A stretch of DNA of 64,000 nt, taken from NCBI RefSeq assembly GCF_030682515.1, contig NZ_JAUXOD010000121.1:1-64000 (forward strand). Reading direction: 5' to 3'. The stretch is from Hoeflea sp. GTDB lineage: Bacteria; Pseudomonadota; Alphaproteobacteria; Rhizobiales; Rhizobiaceae. Below, in pieces: positions 33,780 to 43,494 of this stretch (its first letter is position 1; each line of letters begins with the position of its first letter). The position numbers were made by a program, and so were the translations under genes. Below the pieces are notes generated by a model that did not search any database, had not been told where the DNA came from, and worked only from the letters and a program-made list of their open reading frames with translations.

Positions 33780-33863
33780 CATGTCCGGTGCCGCGGTTCC
33801 GTGTTGCCGGGGTTGCCGCAAAACCGCTGCACACTTTTTCGCGACATTCGGTAGGATCACTCC

Positions 33864-34541
33864 ATGAAGATTCTCATCATCGAAGACGATCTGGAGACCG
33901 CGGCCTATCTGTCCAAGGCCTTTCGCGAGGCGGGGATCACCGTCGATCACGCCAGCGATGGCGATTCGGGCTACTATCTTGCCTCCGAGAACAGCTATGA
34001 CGCGCTGGTGGTCGACCGCATGCTGCCCAAGCGCGACGGCCTGTCGATCATCGCCGAGCTGCGCGGCAAGGGCGACGACACGCCGGCCTTGATCCTCTCG
34101 GCGCTGGGCCAGGTGGACGACCGGGTCACCGGCCTCCGCGCCGGCGGCGACGACTATCTGACCAAGCCCTATGCATTTTCGGAGCTGCTGGCGCGGATCG
34201 AGATCCTGGGCCGCCGCAAGGGCGGGCGCGACCAGGAAACCACCTACCGGGTTGGCGATCTCGAGCTCGACCGGCTGAGCCACGAGGTCCGCCGCGCCGG
34301 AACCCCGATCCCGCTGCAGCCGCGCGAATACCGCCTGCTCGAATACCTGATGAAGAACGCCGGGCAGGTGGTGACCCGCACCATGCTGCTCGAGCATGTC
34401 TGGGATTACCATTTCGATCCGCAGACCAATGTCATCGACGTGCACATTTCAAGGCTTCGGTCCAAGATCGAGAAGGATTTCGGCGAACCGCTGCTCCGTA
34501 CCGTGCGCGGCGCCGGCTACATGATGAAAGCCGGAGGCTGA
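33864..34541 (+). CDS. OmpR-family response regulator
   Basis: This 225-residue regulator has the acidic pocket LIIEDDLET, phospho-acceptor Asp51 in VVDRMLPKRDG, the switch residues LILSALG and Lys in LTKPYAFSEL. A winged-helix domain follows (LQPREYRLLEYLMKNAGQVV, RLRSKIEKDFGEPLLRTVRG). The replacement of the usual MP(G/N)MDG by LPKRDG and the shape of the output domain fit the CusR/QseB-like branch. It is cotranscribed with the kinase 8 bp downstream. In rhizobia the same gene order degP - regulator - kinase - glnE is seen. Its signal is unknown. Confidence 0.9.
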   Translation: MKILIIEDDLETAAYLSKAFREAGITVDHASDGDSGYYLASENSYDALVVDRMLPKRDGLSIIAELRGKGDDTPALILSALGQVDDRVTGLRAGGDDYLTKPYAFSELLARIEILGRRKGGRDQETTYRVGDLELDRLSHEVRRAGTPIPLQPREYRLLEYLMKNAGQVVTRTMLLEHVWDYHFDPQTNVIDVHISRLRSKIEKDFGEPLLRTVRGAGYMMKAGG

Positions 34542-34549
34542 GTCCTGCG

Positions 34550-35953
34550 ATGACCCGGCTGCGCGCCATGCTCTCGACGACGGCCGTGCGGCTGTCCGCG
34601 CTCTATCTCGGCCTGTTCGCGCTCTGCGCGGTGGCGCTGGTGTTCTACGTCACCGCCATCTCCGAAGGGATGCAGCGCGACCGCACCCAGAGCGCCATTG
34701 CCAGTGAACTGCGCATCGTCGCCGGCGCCTATCGCCGTTTGGGCGTGGCAGGCCTTGTCCGGGTGATCGAGCGCCGCTCTCGCCAGCCCGGGGCCAATCT
34801 CTACGCCATCGCCATGCCCACCGGAGAGCTGATCGCCGGCAACATCGCCGCGTTGCAGCCCGGAGTGCTGGACCAGGAGGGATGGACGACGCTGCCCTTC
34901 CGCTACCAGCGCAACGGCGACACGGCCGAGGACGACCACCGGGCGCTGGCCCAGGTGGTGTTCCTGCCCAACGGCATGCGGCTGATGGTGGGCCGCGACA
35001 TCGGCGAGCGCGACCAGGTGCGCGGCCTGGTGCGCCAGGCGCTGATGATCGCGCTGGCGATCATGTTCGCGGGCGCGCTGGCGATCTGGTTCTTTGTCGG
35101 CCGCCGGGCCTTGAAGCGCATCGACCACATGTCTGAGGCGAGCAAGAAGATCCTCGCCGGCGACCACGCGCAACGGCTTCCGGTCAATGGCTCCGGCGAC
35201 GAATTCGACCGGCTGAGCCTGTCGCTCAATGCCATGCTGGGGCGGATCGAGCGGCTGAACGAGGGCTTGCGACAGGTCTCCGACAACATCGCCCACGATC
35301 TCAAGACGCCGCTGACGCGGCTCCGCAACCGCGCCGAGGCTGCCCTTGCCGGCGACGGTGGCGGCAATGCCCACCGCGAGGCGCTTGAACAGATGATCGC
35401 CGACAGCGACCAGCTGATCCGCACCTTCAACGCGCTCCTGATGATCAGCCGGGTCGAATCCGGCTCGTCGACCGCGCAGATGAGCGACGTCGATCTGTCG
35501 GGACTCGCCGCGGATGCCACCGAGCTCTACGAGCCGCTGGCCGAGGAACAGGGCATCAGGCTGACCGCCAACATCGAGCCCGGCATCACCATCCGCGGCA
35601 ACCGCGAGCTCTTGGCCCAGGCACTGTCGAACCTGATCGACAACGCGATCAAATATGCCGAAGGCGGAACACCGCCCGAGATTGCCGTGACGCTGACGCG
35701 GGCGCGCGGCGAGGTGCGGCTGGCGGTCACCGACAACGGCCCCGGCGTGCCCGAAGACCGGCGCGAGGACGTGGTCAAGCGCTTCGTCCGCCTCGATGAA
35801 AGCCGTTCAAAACCCGGCACCGGGCTTGGATTGAGCCTTGTACAGGCGGTGACGGCGCTGCATGGTGGGCAATTGCAGCTCCATGACGCATCGCCTCAGG
35901 CAAAGGACCATCCCGGCCTCGCCGTGATCATGGTGCTGCCGGGGGAGACATGA
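34550..35953 (+). CDS. HAMP-domain sensor histidine kinase
   Basis: This 467-residue membrane kinase has two membrane segments (about residues 13-35 and 160-182), a periplasmic sensor of about 125 residues, a HAMP domain (RRALKRIDHMSEASKKILAG) and the H-box NIAHDLKTPLTRL with His249. The ATPase domain shows LSNLIDNAIKYA, TDNGPGV and GTGLGLSLV. It belongs with the preceding regulator. Its stop overlaps the ATG of glnE (ATGA), which ties expression of a nitrogen-control enzyme to this sensor operon. Confidence 0.92.
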   Translation: MTRLRAMLSTTAVRLSALYLGLFALCAVALVFYVTAISEGMQRDRTQSAIASELRIVAGAYRRLGVAGLVRVIERRSRQPGANLYAIAMPTGELIAGNIAALQPGVLDQEGWTTLPFRYQRNGDTAEDDHRALAQVVFLPNGMRLMVGRDIGERDQVRGLVRQALMIALAIMFAGALAIWFFVGRRALKRIDHMSEASKKILAGDHAQRLPVNGSGDEFDRLSLSLNAMLGRIERLNEGLRQVSDNIAHDLKTPLTRLRNRAEAALAGDGGGNAHREALEQMIADSDQLIRTFNALLMISRVESGSSTAQMSDVDLSGLAADATELYEPLAEEQGIRLTANIEPGITIRGNRELLAQALSNLIDNAIKYAEGGTPPEIAVTLTRARGEVRLAVTDNGPGVPEDRREDVVKRFVRLDESRSKPGTGLGLSLVQAVTALHGGQLQLHDASPQAKDHPGLAVIMVLPGET

Positions 35954-38900
35954 ACGACACACCAGGCCCCGGGCCGCTTGCCGGATTGACCGTGAGCCCG
36001 ATCCGCGCGCCGTCCGACGCCGCCGCCCGGTCGGTGGCGGCCGATTTGAGGCCGCTGGCCCAGGATCATCCCGAAATTGCCGCCGTGCTTGCGGGCGAGG
36101 GTGCGGCGCGCGACTTCCTGCTCGCTGCCCTTGCCCTGTCGCCGTTCCTGCGCGAGACCGCGCTCACCGATCCGGGCTCGCTGGCGCTCGTCTTGTCGCG
36201 GCCCTGCGCCGAGATCCTGGCGCACGCCATCGGCTCTGCCCGCGCCTGCTGGCGCGACGCGGACGGCGCGCTGGCGAGCGAAGCGGAACTTATGGCCGGC
36301 CTGCGCCGGGCCAAGCGGCGGGTCTCGCTGACGCTCGCGCTCAATGACCTGTCCCGACAGATCGATGCGCGCCACACCACCGCCGCGCTCAGTGATCTTG
36401 CCGACGCGTGCCTGGGCGCGGCCTTCGACCACCTGCTGCGCGCGGGCCACGACGCGGGCAAGCTCGTCCTGCCCGATCCCGACCGGCCCTCCGATCGCTC
36501 CGGCCTGATCGTGCTCGGCATGGGCAAGCACGGCGCCCGCGAGCTCAACTATTCCTCCGACATCGACATCGTCGTGTTCTTCGATCCCGAGGCCGGCATC
36601 GTCAAGGACCGCGACGAGGCCACCGACGTGTTCGCCCGGATGGTGCGGCGGCTGGTCAGGATCATGCAGGAGCGCACCGGCGACGGCTATGTGTTCCGCA
36701 CCGATCTGAGGCTCCGGCCCGATCCGGGCTCGACGCCGCTCGCCTTTCCGCTCGAGGCCGCGCTCAATTATTATGAAAGCCGCGGGCAGAACTGGGAGCG
36801 GGCGGCCTACATCAAGGCGCGCCCCGTGGCCGGCGACGGGGACGCCGGCGAGCGCTTCCTCAAGGAGCTGGTGCCCTTCGTCTTCCGCAAGTATCTCGAT
36901 TTCGCCGCCATCTCCGACATTCATTCGATCAAGCGGCAGATCCACGCCCATCGCGGCTTCGGCGACATCGCGGTCAAGGGCCACAATGTCAAGCTCGGCC
37001 GCGGCGGCATCCGCGAGATCGAGTTCTTCGTCCAGACCCAGCAGCTGATCGCCGGCGGACGCATGCCGCGGCTCAGGCTCCGGCGCACCGACGAGATGCT
37101 GGTGGCGCTGGCGCGGGCCCGCTGGATCGATCCGGCCACCGCGCGCACGCTCGCCGAAAGCTACTGGTACCTGCGCGATGTCGAGCACCGCGTCCAGATG
37201 GTACGCGACGAGCAGAGCCACACGCTCCCTGAGAGCGAGGCGGAGCTTGGCCGCATCGCGCTGATGATGGGCGAGGAGAGCACGGCGAGCTTCGGCAGGT
37301 CCTATGTCGCCGTCCTGTCCCGGGTCGAGCAGTGCTATGCGGAGCTGTTCGAGAAGGAGGTGGGCCTGTCGGGCGGCATCGGCAATCTCGTCTTCACCGG
37401 CGAGGACGACGATCCCGGCACGCTCACCACCCTGGCCGCGCTCGGCTTCCAGCGCCCGGCGGACATCTCGCGCATCATCCGCACCTGGCATTACGGCCGC
37501 TACCGCGCCACCCAGTCGGTGGAGGCGCGCGAACGGTTGACCGAGCTCACGCCGGAACTCCTGCGCGTCTTCGGCGCCACCAAGCGCGCCGACGAGGCGT
37601 TGATCCGCTTCGATGCGTTCATTTCCGGCCTGCCTGCGGGCATCCAGCTGTTCTCGCTGATCGGCACCAATCCCGGCCTGCTGACGCTGATGGTCACGAT
37701 CATGGCCTCGGCGCCGCGGCTGGCCGAGATCATCGCCCGCAAGCCGCATGTGTTCGACGGCATGCTCGATCCAGGCCTGATGGCGGACCTGCCCACGCGC
37801 GACTATCTCTCCGAGCGGCTCGAGGCCTTCCTCGAGGGCGCGCATGCTTACGAGGAGATCCTCGACCGGCTCCGGATCGTGGCGCTCGAGCAGAAATTCC
37901 TGATCGGCGTGCGGCTGCTCACCGGTGCGATCTCGCCCGAACGCGCCGCGCGCAGCTTCTCCCATCTGGCCGACCTGATCATCGGCGCGGCGCTCAATGC
38001 GGTGCGCGAGGGGCTGGAGGAGGCCCATGGTCGGGTGCCGGGCGGCCGCGCCGCAGTCATCGGCATGGGCAAGCTCGGCAGCTACGAGCTGACCGCGGGC
38101 TCGGACATCGACATCATCCTGCTCTATGACCATGACCCGGAGGCCGAGGAGTCTGACGGTCCCAAACCGCTCGATCCGGTGCGCTACTACACCCGCATGA
38201 CCCAGCGTCTGGTGGCGGCCCTGTCGGCGCCCACCGCGGAAGGCATCCTCTACGAGGTGGATCTCAGGCTGAGGCCGTCCGGCAACAAGGGCCCGGTGGC
38301 GACCTCGATACGGGCGTTCTCCAAATACCAGTCGGAAGAAGCCTGGACCTGGGAGCACATGGCGCTGACCCGCGCCCGCACGGTGGCGGGCGAGGACAGC
38401 CTGCGCGCGGAAGCGCGAACGCTGATCGATGCGGTGCTGGCCAAGCCCCGCGACGAGGCGAAGCTGCGCGCTGACTTGACCGAGATGCGCGGCCTGATCG
38501 AACAGGAGAAGCCGCCGCGCGACATCTGGGACGTCAAGCTGATCCCCGGCGGGCTGATCGACATCGAGTTCATCGCCCAGTATCTCTCGCTCAAGGCCCG
38601 CGCCGCGGGCTGGCTGCCTGCGCGCGAGGACGACGAGGCCGCGGGCCTGCTTGCCGGGTCCGATCCGGCCCAAGCCGGCGACGACGGCACATCCGATGCC
38701 GTCGTGGCCCCCGGTACCGTCCCGAAACGGGCCCTGATCGGCGAATGCACCTCGACCGACGCCACGCTCAAGATCCTCGGACCGGACGCCTTCGGCCAGG
38801 AGACGACCGAGGAGCTGCGCCGGGCGCTGGCGCTGTGGAGCGGCCACGCCCAGATCGTGCGGCTGTGCACCGAAGGCGGCTTCGATCCCAGGCAAGCCCC

Positions 38901-39021
38901 CGCCGGCCTCATCGACCTGCTCACCCGCACCGCCCAGTCCCCCGACCTCGCAAGCCTCGAAGCCGACTTCAAGACCACGTCGAAACGGGTGCGGGCGATT
39001 TTCAAGCGGGTGACGGGGTAG
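35950..39021 (+). CDS. glnE: Glutamine synthetase adenylyltransferase/deadenylase GlnE
   Basis: This 1023-residue bifunctional enzyme adds AMP to glutamine synthetase, and removes it, in response to PII. The N-terminal deadenylase nucleotidyltransferase domain shows GLIVLGMGKHGARELNYSSDID and later KLGRGGIREIEFFVQ. The C-terminal adenylylase domain repeats the motif as AAVIGMGKLGSYELTAGSDIDII, with the metal-binding Asp pair and LIPGGLIDIEFIAQYL. Both catalytic domains look intact and the length is normal. It overlaps the sensor kinase gene by 4 bp and converges on the cytochrome b561 gene, with only 17 bp between the stops. Confidence 0.96.
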   Translation: MNDTPGPGPLAGLTVSPIRAPSDAAARSVAADLRPLAQDHPEIAAVLAGEGAARDFLLAALALSPFLRETALTDPGSLALVLSRPCAEILAHAIGSARACWRDADGALASEAELMAGLRRAKRRVSLTLALNDLSRQIDARHTTAALSDLADACLGAAFDHLLRAGHDAGKLVLPDPDRPSDRSGLIVLGMGKHGARELNYSSDIDIVVFFDPEAGIVKDRDEATDVFARMVRRLVRIMQERTGDGYVFRTDLRLRPDPGSTPLAFPLEAALNYYESRGQNWERAAYIKARPVAGDGDAGERFLKELVPFVFRKYLDFAAISDIHSIKRQIHAHRGFGDIAVKGHNVKLGRGGIREIEFFVQTQQLIAGGRMPRLRLRRTDEMLVALARARWIDPATARTLAESYWYLRDVEHRVQMVRDEQSHTLPESEAELGRIALMMGEESTASFGRSYVAVLSRVEQCYAELFEKEVGLSGGIGNLVFTGEDDDPGTLTTLAALGFQRPADISRIIRTWHYGRYRATQSVEARERLTELTPELLRVFGATKRADEALIRFDAFISGLPAGIQLFSLIGTNPGLLTLMVTIMASAPRLAEIIARKPHVFDGMLDPGLMADLPTRDYLSERLEAFLEGAHAYEEILDRLRIVALEQKFLIGVRLLTGAISPERAARSFSHLADLIIGAALNAVREGLEEAHGRVPGGRAAVIGMGKLGSYELTAGSDIDIILLYDHDPEAEESDGPKPLDPVRYYTRMTQRLVAALSAPTAEGILYEVDLRLRPSGNKGPVATSIRAFSKYQSEEAWTWEHMALTRARTVAGEDSLRAEARTLIDAVLAKPRDEAKLRADLTEMRGLIEQEKPPRDIWDVKLIPGGLIDIEFIAQYLSLKARAAGWLPAREDDEAAGLLAGSDPAQAGDDGTSDAVVAPGTVPKRALIGECTSTDATLKILGPDAFGQETTEELRRALALWSGHAQIVRLCTEGGFDPRQAPAGLIDLLTRTAQSPDLASLEADFKTTSKRVRAIFKRVTG

Positions 39022-39038
39022 GGGCGAGGATCTGCCCG

Positions 39039-39575
39039 TTACCTCGAAAACCACATCCGTTTGAGCGTCGCGTCGCGCTTGACGAAGTGGTGGTAGAGCG
39101 CGGCGCCCGCATGGCCGATGAACAGGGCTGCGAGCAACTTGGCGCCGATGCCGTGCGGGACGCGCGGCGCGAAATCGGCGAAATCGGGCAGAGGGCCGGG
39201 CGCGCCGCCAAAGAGGATGGCGCCCGCGCCCGAGAGCACGAACAGGCCGATGCCGCTGGCTGCCATGCCCAGCACGACAATGTAGAGAAGCCCGTGCACG
39301 GCCCTGGCGGCTTTCATCTGCCAGGACGGATCGCCCGCCAGCGGCGCGGGGTGGCTGTCAAGCCGCCACCACCAGACGATGCGGGCCAGCGTCAGCAGCA
39401 GCACGGCGATGCCCATCGGCGCATGCGCCGACAGAATCCGCGCCTTGGTGGCCGGATCGCCGGTATCGTCGGCCAGCATGCCGGAAACCAGCAGGCCAAC
39501 GATCAGCAGGGCGCTCAACCAGTGGATGCTCACGGCGACCGCGCCATAGGTTGTGGGGCTGCTTTTCATGCTCAT
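39039..39575 (-). CDS. Cytochrome b561 family membrane protein
   Basis: This 178-residue protein has four hydrophobic helices with haem-ligand histidines: AVSIHWLSALLIVGLL, ILSAHAPMGIAVLLLTL, ARAVHGLLYIVVLGMAAS and LLAALFIGHAGAALYHHFVK. These match the bacterial cytochrome b561 (CybB-type) family, which carries superoxide or quinone electrons. The C terminus KRDATLKRMW is typical. It is divergent from a MarR-type regulator gene, which may control it. Confidence 0.92.
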   Translation of the reverse strand: MSMKSSPTTYGAVAVSIHWLSALLIVGLLVSGMLADDTGDPATKARILSAHAPMGIAVLLLTLARIVWWWRLDSHPAPLAGDPSWQMKAARAVHGLLYIVVLGMAASGIGLFVLSGAGAILFGGAPGPLPDFADFAPRVPHGIGAKLLAALFIGHAGAALYHHFVKRDATLKRMWFSR

Positions 39576-39658
39576 CGCGATTATCCTTTCCCTGGCCTTG
39601 CTCTGAGGCCTTCTGCCCGGCGCCGGGCGTCCTCGACGGCGTCAGGTGCCTGGCGCGC

Positions 39659-39676
39659 GGTTTCGGGCTTGAAACC
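39659..39676. promoter_or_regulatory. Candidate MarR operator in the b561/marR divergent region
   Basis: A perfect inverted repeat GGTTTC-N6-GAAACC overlaps a TTGAAA (39669-39674) that could be the -35 element of the MarR gene, with CATAAT at 39690-39695 as -10 (spacer a short 15 nt). Two TTTACA direct repeats (39697, 39712) lie just before the start codon. Confidence 0.35.
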
Positions 39677-39716
39677 CGCATCGATCCGGCATAATGTTTA
39701 CACGGAAATGATTTAC

Positions 39717-40220
39717 ATGGCAACTAATAAACCGCTCGAACGCCCGAAATCCCTGGGCCAGGTCCTGACCTTCGCCACCGCAGCCACCGGGGCGATGTGC
39801 CAGGAGCTGCTGGCCGCCCATGACCTGACGCTGGCGCAATGGGTGATCCTGTCGGCGCTCTGGCGCCGCGACGGAATGCTTGTGAGCGAAATTGCCGACT
39901 ACACGGGCAACAATGCGCCGGCGGCCTCGCGCATCATCGACAGGATGGCCGAACGCGGACTGGTCACGCGCGTCCCCGACGGCGAGGACAAGCGCGTGGT
40001 CCGCGTGCATGTCACGGAGATGGGCCTCGGCCTCAAGCATCTCGAGGACTTCCATGAGCGGGTCAACACGCAGCTTCTGGAAGGCATCAGCGCCGAAGAG
40101 GCCGACACGCTCTTCCGCTTGCTCAGGCAGGTGGACGCCAATGCCCGCCGTGCAACAGGTTCCGGAGCGGAAATGGCGGGAAAACAGCTGCGCGGGCAGG
40201 CCGGGGAGGGCAATGAATAG
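39717..40220 (+). CDS. MarR family transcriptional regulator
   Basis: This 167-residue protein has the MarR winged-helix pattern: LTLAQWVILSALWRRDGMLVSEIADYTGNN, the recognition region APAASRIIDRMAERGLV and the wing TRVPDGEDKRVVRVHVTEMG. The conserved DxR motif appears as DGEDKR. MarR proteins are ligand- or redox-responsive repressors. It is divergent from cytochrome b561, so autoregulation and control of that gene are likely. An in-frame ATG nine bases upstream (39708) is an alternative start. Confidence 0.92.
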   Translation: MATNKPLERPKSLGQVLTFATAATGAMCQELLAAHDLTLAQWVILSALWRRDGMLVSEIADYTGNNAPAASRIIDRMAERGLVTRVPDGEDKRVVRVHVTEMGLGLKHLEDFHERVNTQLLEGISAEEADTLFRLLRQVDANARRATGSGAEMAGKQLRGQAGEGNE

Positions 40221-40283
40221 GCAAAATCATACCTGAATTGTGATGTATCCAGCTTAACTCAAATAAATATGTATCAGACGAAA

Positions 40284-40324
40284 ACAACACCAGTGTCCAC
40301 GACCAGACTCAGGATTGGTGTTGT
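40284..40324 (+). promoter_or_regulatory. Hairpin in the chemoreceptor mRNA leader
   Basis: A perfect 9-bp inverted repeat (ACAACACCA / TGGTGTTGT) ends 3 nt before the chemoreceptor ATG at 40328. The only Shine-Dalgarno-like sequence (CAGGA) lies in its loop, just 5' of the right arm. It could control translation initiation. The 40221-40327 region is A/T-rich relative to its surroundings. Confidence 0.5.
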
Positions 40325-40327
40325 AAT

Positions 40328-42148
40328 ATGATGAGTAGTTTCAAGATCTCGACAAGGCTCTACTGCCTGGTCGGCCTCGCTCTGGCAATTTTCACCGGAG
40401 CCGCCATCTACCAGCTCTATGATTCGCACGACGCGATGGTCGCCGAGCGCAAGGCAAAGCTGAGCGCCATGAACCAGACCATTGTCACCATGCTCGGCCA
40501 TTACCAGTCCCTGGAAGCCTCCGGCGCGCTCAGCCGCGAGGAAGCCCAGGCCCGCGCCGTCGAAGCCGTCAAGCCGATGCGCTACGAGGACAGCGGCTAT
40601 TTCTGGATCAATGACATGTCCAACATGATGATCATGCATCCGATCAGCCCGAAGCTGGACGGAACCGATCTGGCAGGTCTCAAGGATCCGACCGGAAAGT
40701 TTCTTTTCCGCGAGTTCATCCAGGTCGTGAAGGCCGACGGCAAGGGCTTCGTCGATTATTACTGGCCCAAGCCCGGCGCCGACGCGCCGGTGCTCAAATA
40801 CTCCCATGTCGAGGGATTTGCACCCTGGGGCTGGATCGTCGGCACCGGGGTCTATGCCGATGACCTCGCCGCGCTGTTCTACAAGAATGCCGCCACCACG
40901 GCGGTGACGCTTGGTATCGGCGCGCTGGCCATTCTGCTGATCGCCTTTGCCACCGTGCGCAGCGTGGTGACGCCGATCCGCCGGCTGAACGCCACCATGC
41001 AGGACATCGCCCGGGAAGACGTGAGCGGCGAGGTTCCCGAGACCGGCCGCAAGGATGAGGTCGGCGAAATGGCGGCCTCCGTGCTGGTGCTGCGCGATTC
41101 GGTGCGGGAGCGGGCGGACATGCGGGTGCGCGAGATCGAGCAGCAGCAGTATCTCGACGCCGAACGCAGCGAAGGCGAGCGCCGCCAGGCCGAGGTCAGC
41201 GAGACCCAGGCCGACGTCATGTCCAAGCTGGGCTCCGCCCTTGAAAGGCTGGCCAGCGGCGACCTCACGGTCCAGATCGACAGGCTGGCGCCCGAATACG
41301 CCAAGCTGCGTGACGACTTCAACGACGCGGTCACGGCCCTTGGCGATGTGATCGCGACCATTGCCCAGTCGACCGATGTGGTCAGCGTCAGCGCCGACGG
41401 CATTTCCGAGGCCGCCAACAACCTGTCGCACCGCACGGAGCAGCAGGCGGCCTCGCTCGAGGAAACCGCCGCCGCGCTCGACGAGATCACCTCGACGGTC
41501 CGCAACTCCTCCGAACGGGCCACCGAGGCCAACCGGATGGTAGGCCAGACCCGCCAGAGCACCGACAAGTCGGGCAAGATCGTCACCGAGGCGATTTCCG
41601 CGATGAACCGGATCAAGGACGAATCCGACCGCATCGGCAAGATCATCGGCGTCATCGACGAGATCGCCTTCCAGACCAACCTGCTGGCGCTCAATGCGGG
41701 TGTCGAGGCTGCACGCGCCGGCGAGGCGGGCAGGGGCTTTGCCGTCGTCGCCCAGGAAGTCCGCGAACTGGCCCAGCGTTCGGCCACCGCGGCCCGGGAA
41801 ATCAAGGAGCTGATCTCCAGTTCCGCCGGCGAGGTCCAGAACGGCGTGTCGCTGGTTCAGTCGACCGGCGAGGCGCTCGCGGAAATCGAGACCTTCGTCA
41901 CCCAGGTCAACGAGCAGGTCAATTCGATCGCCACGGCGGCGCGCGAACAGGCCAATGCGCTGGCCGAGGTCAACACCGCCGTCAACCAGATGGATCAGAT
42001 GACCCAGCAGAATGCCGCCATGGTCGAGGAGACCAGCGCGGCGAGCATGACGCTGACCCAGGAAAGCGCGCAGCTCAACGCCATGCTGCGCAAGTTCCGC
42101 CTGCCACCGGCCCGCGGCGGGACCCAGGTCCGCGCCCGCGCCGCCTGA
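40328..42148 (+). CDS. Methyl-accepting chemotaxis protein with Cache sensor domain
   Basis: This 606-residue chemoreceptor has a first membrane segment ([20 protein letters not shown]), a single-Cache periplasmic domain ([38 protein letters not shown]) and a second membrane segment near residue 195-215. HAMP follows ([20 protein letters not shown]), then a long signalling domain with the conserved hairpin tip [28 protein letters not shown]. The Cache type binds small organic acids in relatives. There is no CheR-tethering pentapeptide. A strong terminator follows, so it is monocistronic. Confidence 0.95.
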   Translation: MMSSFKISTRLYCLVGLALAIFTGAAIYQLYDSHDAMVAERKAKLSAMNQTIVTMLGHYQSLEASGALSREEAQARAVEAVKPMRYEDSGYFWINDMSNMMIMHPISPKLDGTDLAGLKDPTGKFLFREFIQVVKADGKGFVDYYWPKPGADAPVLKYSHVEGFAPWGWIVGTGVYADDLAALFYKNAATTAVTLGIGALAILLIAFATVRSVVTPIRRLNATMQDIAREDVSGEVPETGRKDEVGEMAASVLVLRDSVRERADMRVREIEQQQYLDAERSEGERRQAEVSETQADVMSKLGSALERLASGDLTVQIDRLAPEYAKLRDDFNDAVTALGDVIATIAQSTDVVSVSADGISEAANNLSHRTEQQAASLEETAAALDEITSTVRNSSERATEANRMVGQTRQSTDKSGKIVTEAISAMNRIKDESDRIGKIIGVIDEIAFQTNLLALNAGVEAARAGEAGRGFAVVAQEVRELAQRSATAAREIKELISSSAGEVQNGVSLVQSTGEALAEIETFVTQVNEQVNSIATAAREQANALAEVNTAVNQMDQMTQQNAAMVEETSAASMTLTQESAQLNAMLRKFRLPPARGGTQVRARAA

Positions 42149-42210
42149 GCGGACCGGCCGCCTCCGGGCCACCGGAACGGTGGCCGCGGCCCGACATCAT
42201 CGCAACACAG

Positions 42211-42238
42211 GGCGGGCGCCACATGCGCCCGCCTTTTT
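42211..42238 (+). terminator. Rho-independent terminator after the chemoreceptor
   Basis: The stem is GGCGGGCGC / GCGCCCGCC with a 5-nt loop (CACAT) and five T (42234-42238). It lies about 60 nt after the stop codon. Confidence 0.9.
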
Positions 42239-42414
42239 GTGTTAATCTGGCGTGATCCGCCGGCGCGAGGATTTTGCGGGAAACCAGGGAACCGAATGGC
42301 CGTTGCGGCGTTGCCATCCGCAGCCCTTACCGGCGCCGCGGCTCGAAGAGAGACCCAAACGCCGAGTGGCACGCTGTCGGAAGACGGCCCCACGACCCAG
42401 TCACCGGACAGACC

Positions 42415-43494
42415 ATGCGCCGCTATTCCTGCCCCAACTGCTCCAACGAAGTGCATTTTCGCAACAGCCGCTGCGTCAGCTGCGATTCCAAGCTCGGCTA
42501 CGTGCCGGCGCGCGATCAGATGTTTTACGCCGCGCCCGAGAGCGAGCAGTGGCATGACGGCGCCACCGCCTACAATGCCTGCGCCAACCGGCACATGATC
42601 GGCTGCAACTGGCTTGTCCAGGACGGGCTAGAGGAGGGGCATTGCCTGAGCTGCAGCCACACATTGGTGATCCCCAATCTCTCTCTGCCTGAAAACCGCG
42701 ACCGCTGGGCGGCGCTGGAGGAGGCCAAGCGGCGGCTGTTCTACTCGATCGTCAAGTTTCGGCTCGGCGTCGGCGATCTGGTGCATGCGCCCGATTTCGC
42801 GCTGCGCTTCGAGTTCAAGGCCGATGTTCTCGCCCCCGACGGCAAGCTCAAGAAGGTGCTGACCGGCCATGAGAACGGCCTGATCACCATCAACATCGCC
42901 GAGGCGGACGATCCCACCCGCGAGAAGCACCGGAAGGCCATGGGCGAACCCTACCGCACCCTGATCGGCCATTTCCGCCACGAGATCGGCCATTACTACT
43001 GGGACCGCCTGGTCGCCAACAGCCCGGCGCTCGACGGCTACCGCGCCATCTTCGGCGACGAGCGCGAGGATTACGCCGAGGCGCTCAAGCGGCATTACGC
43101 CAACAGCGCGCCGCCGGGATGGCAGATGACCCATGTCAGCTCCTATGCCTGCGCCCATTCCTGGGAGGATTTCGCCGAGACCTGGGCGCATTACTTTCAT
43201 ATTGTCGACGGGCTGGAAACGGCCGGATGGTACGGGCTCGATGGCCACACGCCGGACGCCGGGCTCCACCGGACGCCGGGCGGCTGGTCGGATGCCGGTC
43301 CCTATGGCGCGGTCGAATTCCGGCCGCTGATCGAGGCCTGGGTGCCGCTGACGGTGGCGATGAACGCCATGAACCGCTCGATCGGGCTCGGGGATTTCTA
43401 TCCCTTCGTGCTCTCGGACGTGATCTTTTCCAAGCTCGAGTTCATCCACCGCCTGATCCACGACCGCGGCGGGCCGGACGCCGTTCGCCTGTAA
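42415..43494 (+). CDS. Putative zinc-binding metallopeptidase with zinc ribbon
   Basis: This 359-residue protein starts with a zinc ribbon (CPNCSNEVHF...CVSCDSKLGY) and has further cysteines in GHCLSCSHTLV. A HExxH metallopeptidase motif follows: RHEIGHYYWD with His189, Glu190 and His193. A downstream acidic third ligand probably lies in SWEDFAETWAHYFHI. This is the pattern of the putative zinc-binding metallopeptidase family (PF15887/DUF2248). No signal peptide is seen, so it is cytoplasmic. Substrate unknown. The frame is open for 47 codons upstream of the ATG, but that part is low-complexity and lacks homology. Confidence 0.88.
   Translation: MRRYSCPNCSNEVHFRNSRCVSCDSKLGYVPARDQMFYAAPESEQWHDGATAYNACANRHMIGCNWLVQDGLEEGHCLSCSHTLVIPNLSLPENRDRWAALEEAKRRLFYSIVKFRLGVGDLVHAPDFALRFEFKADVLAPDGKLKKVLTGHENGLITINIAEADDPTREKHRKAMGEPYRTLIGHFRHEIGHYYWDRLVANSPALDGYRAIFGDEREDYAEALKRHYANSAPPGWQMTHVSSYACAHSWEDFAETWAHYFHIVDGLETAGWYGLDGHTPDAGLHRTPGGWSDAGPYGAVEFRPLIEAWVPLTVAMNAMNRSIGLGDFYPFVLSDVIFSKLEFIHRLIHDRGGPDAVRL

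Noticed and set aside
35896-39054. 1052-codon antisense frame across glnE
   Set aside because: GlnE motifs are intact on the other strand; the antisense product is a composition artefact.
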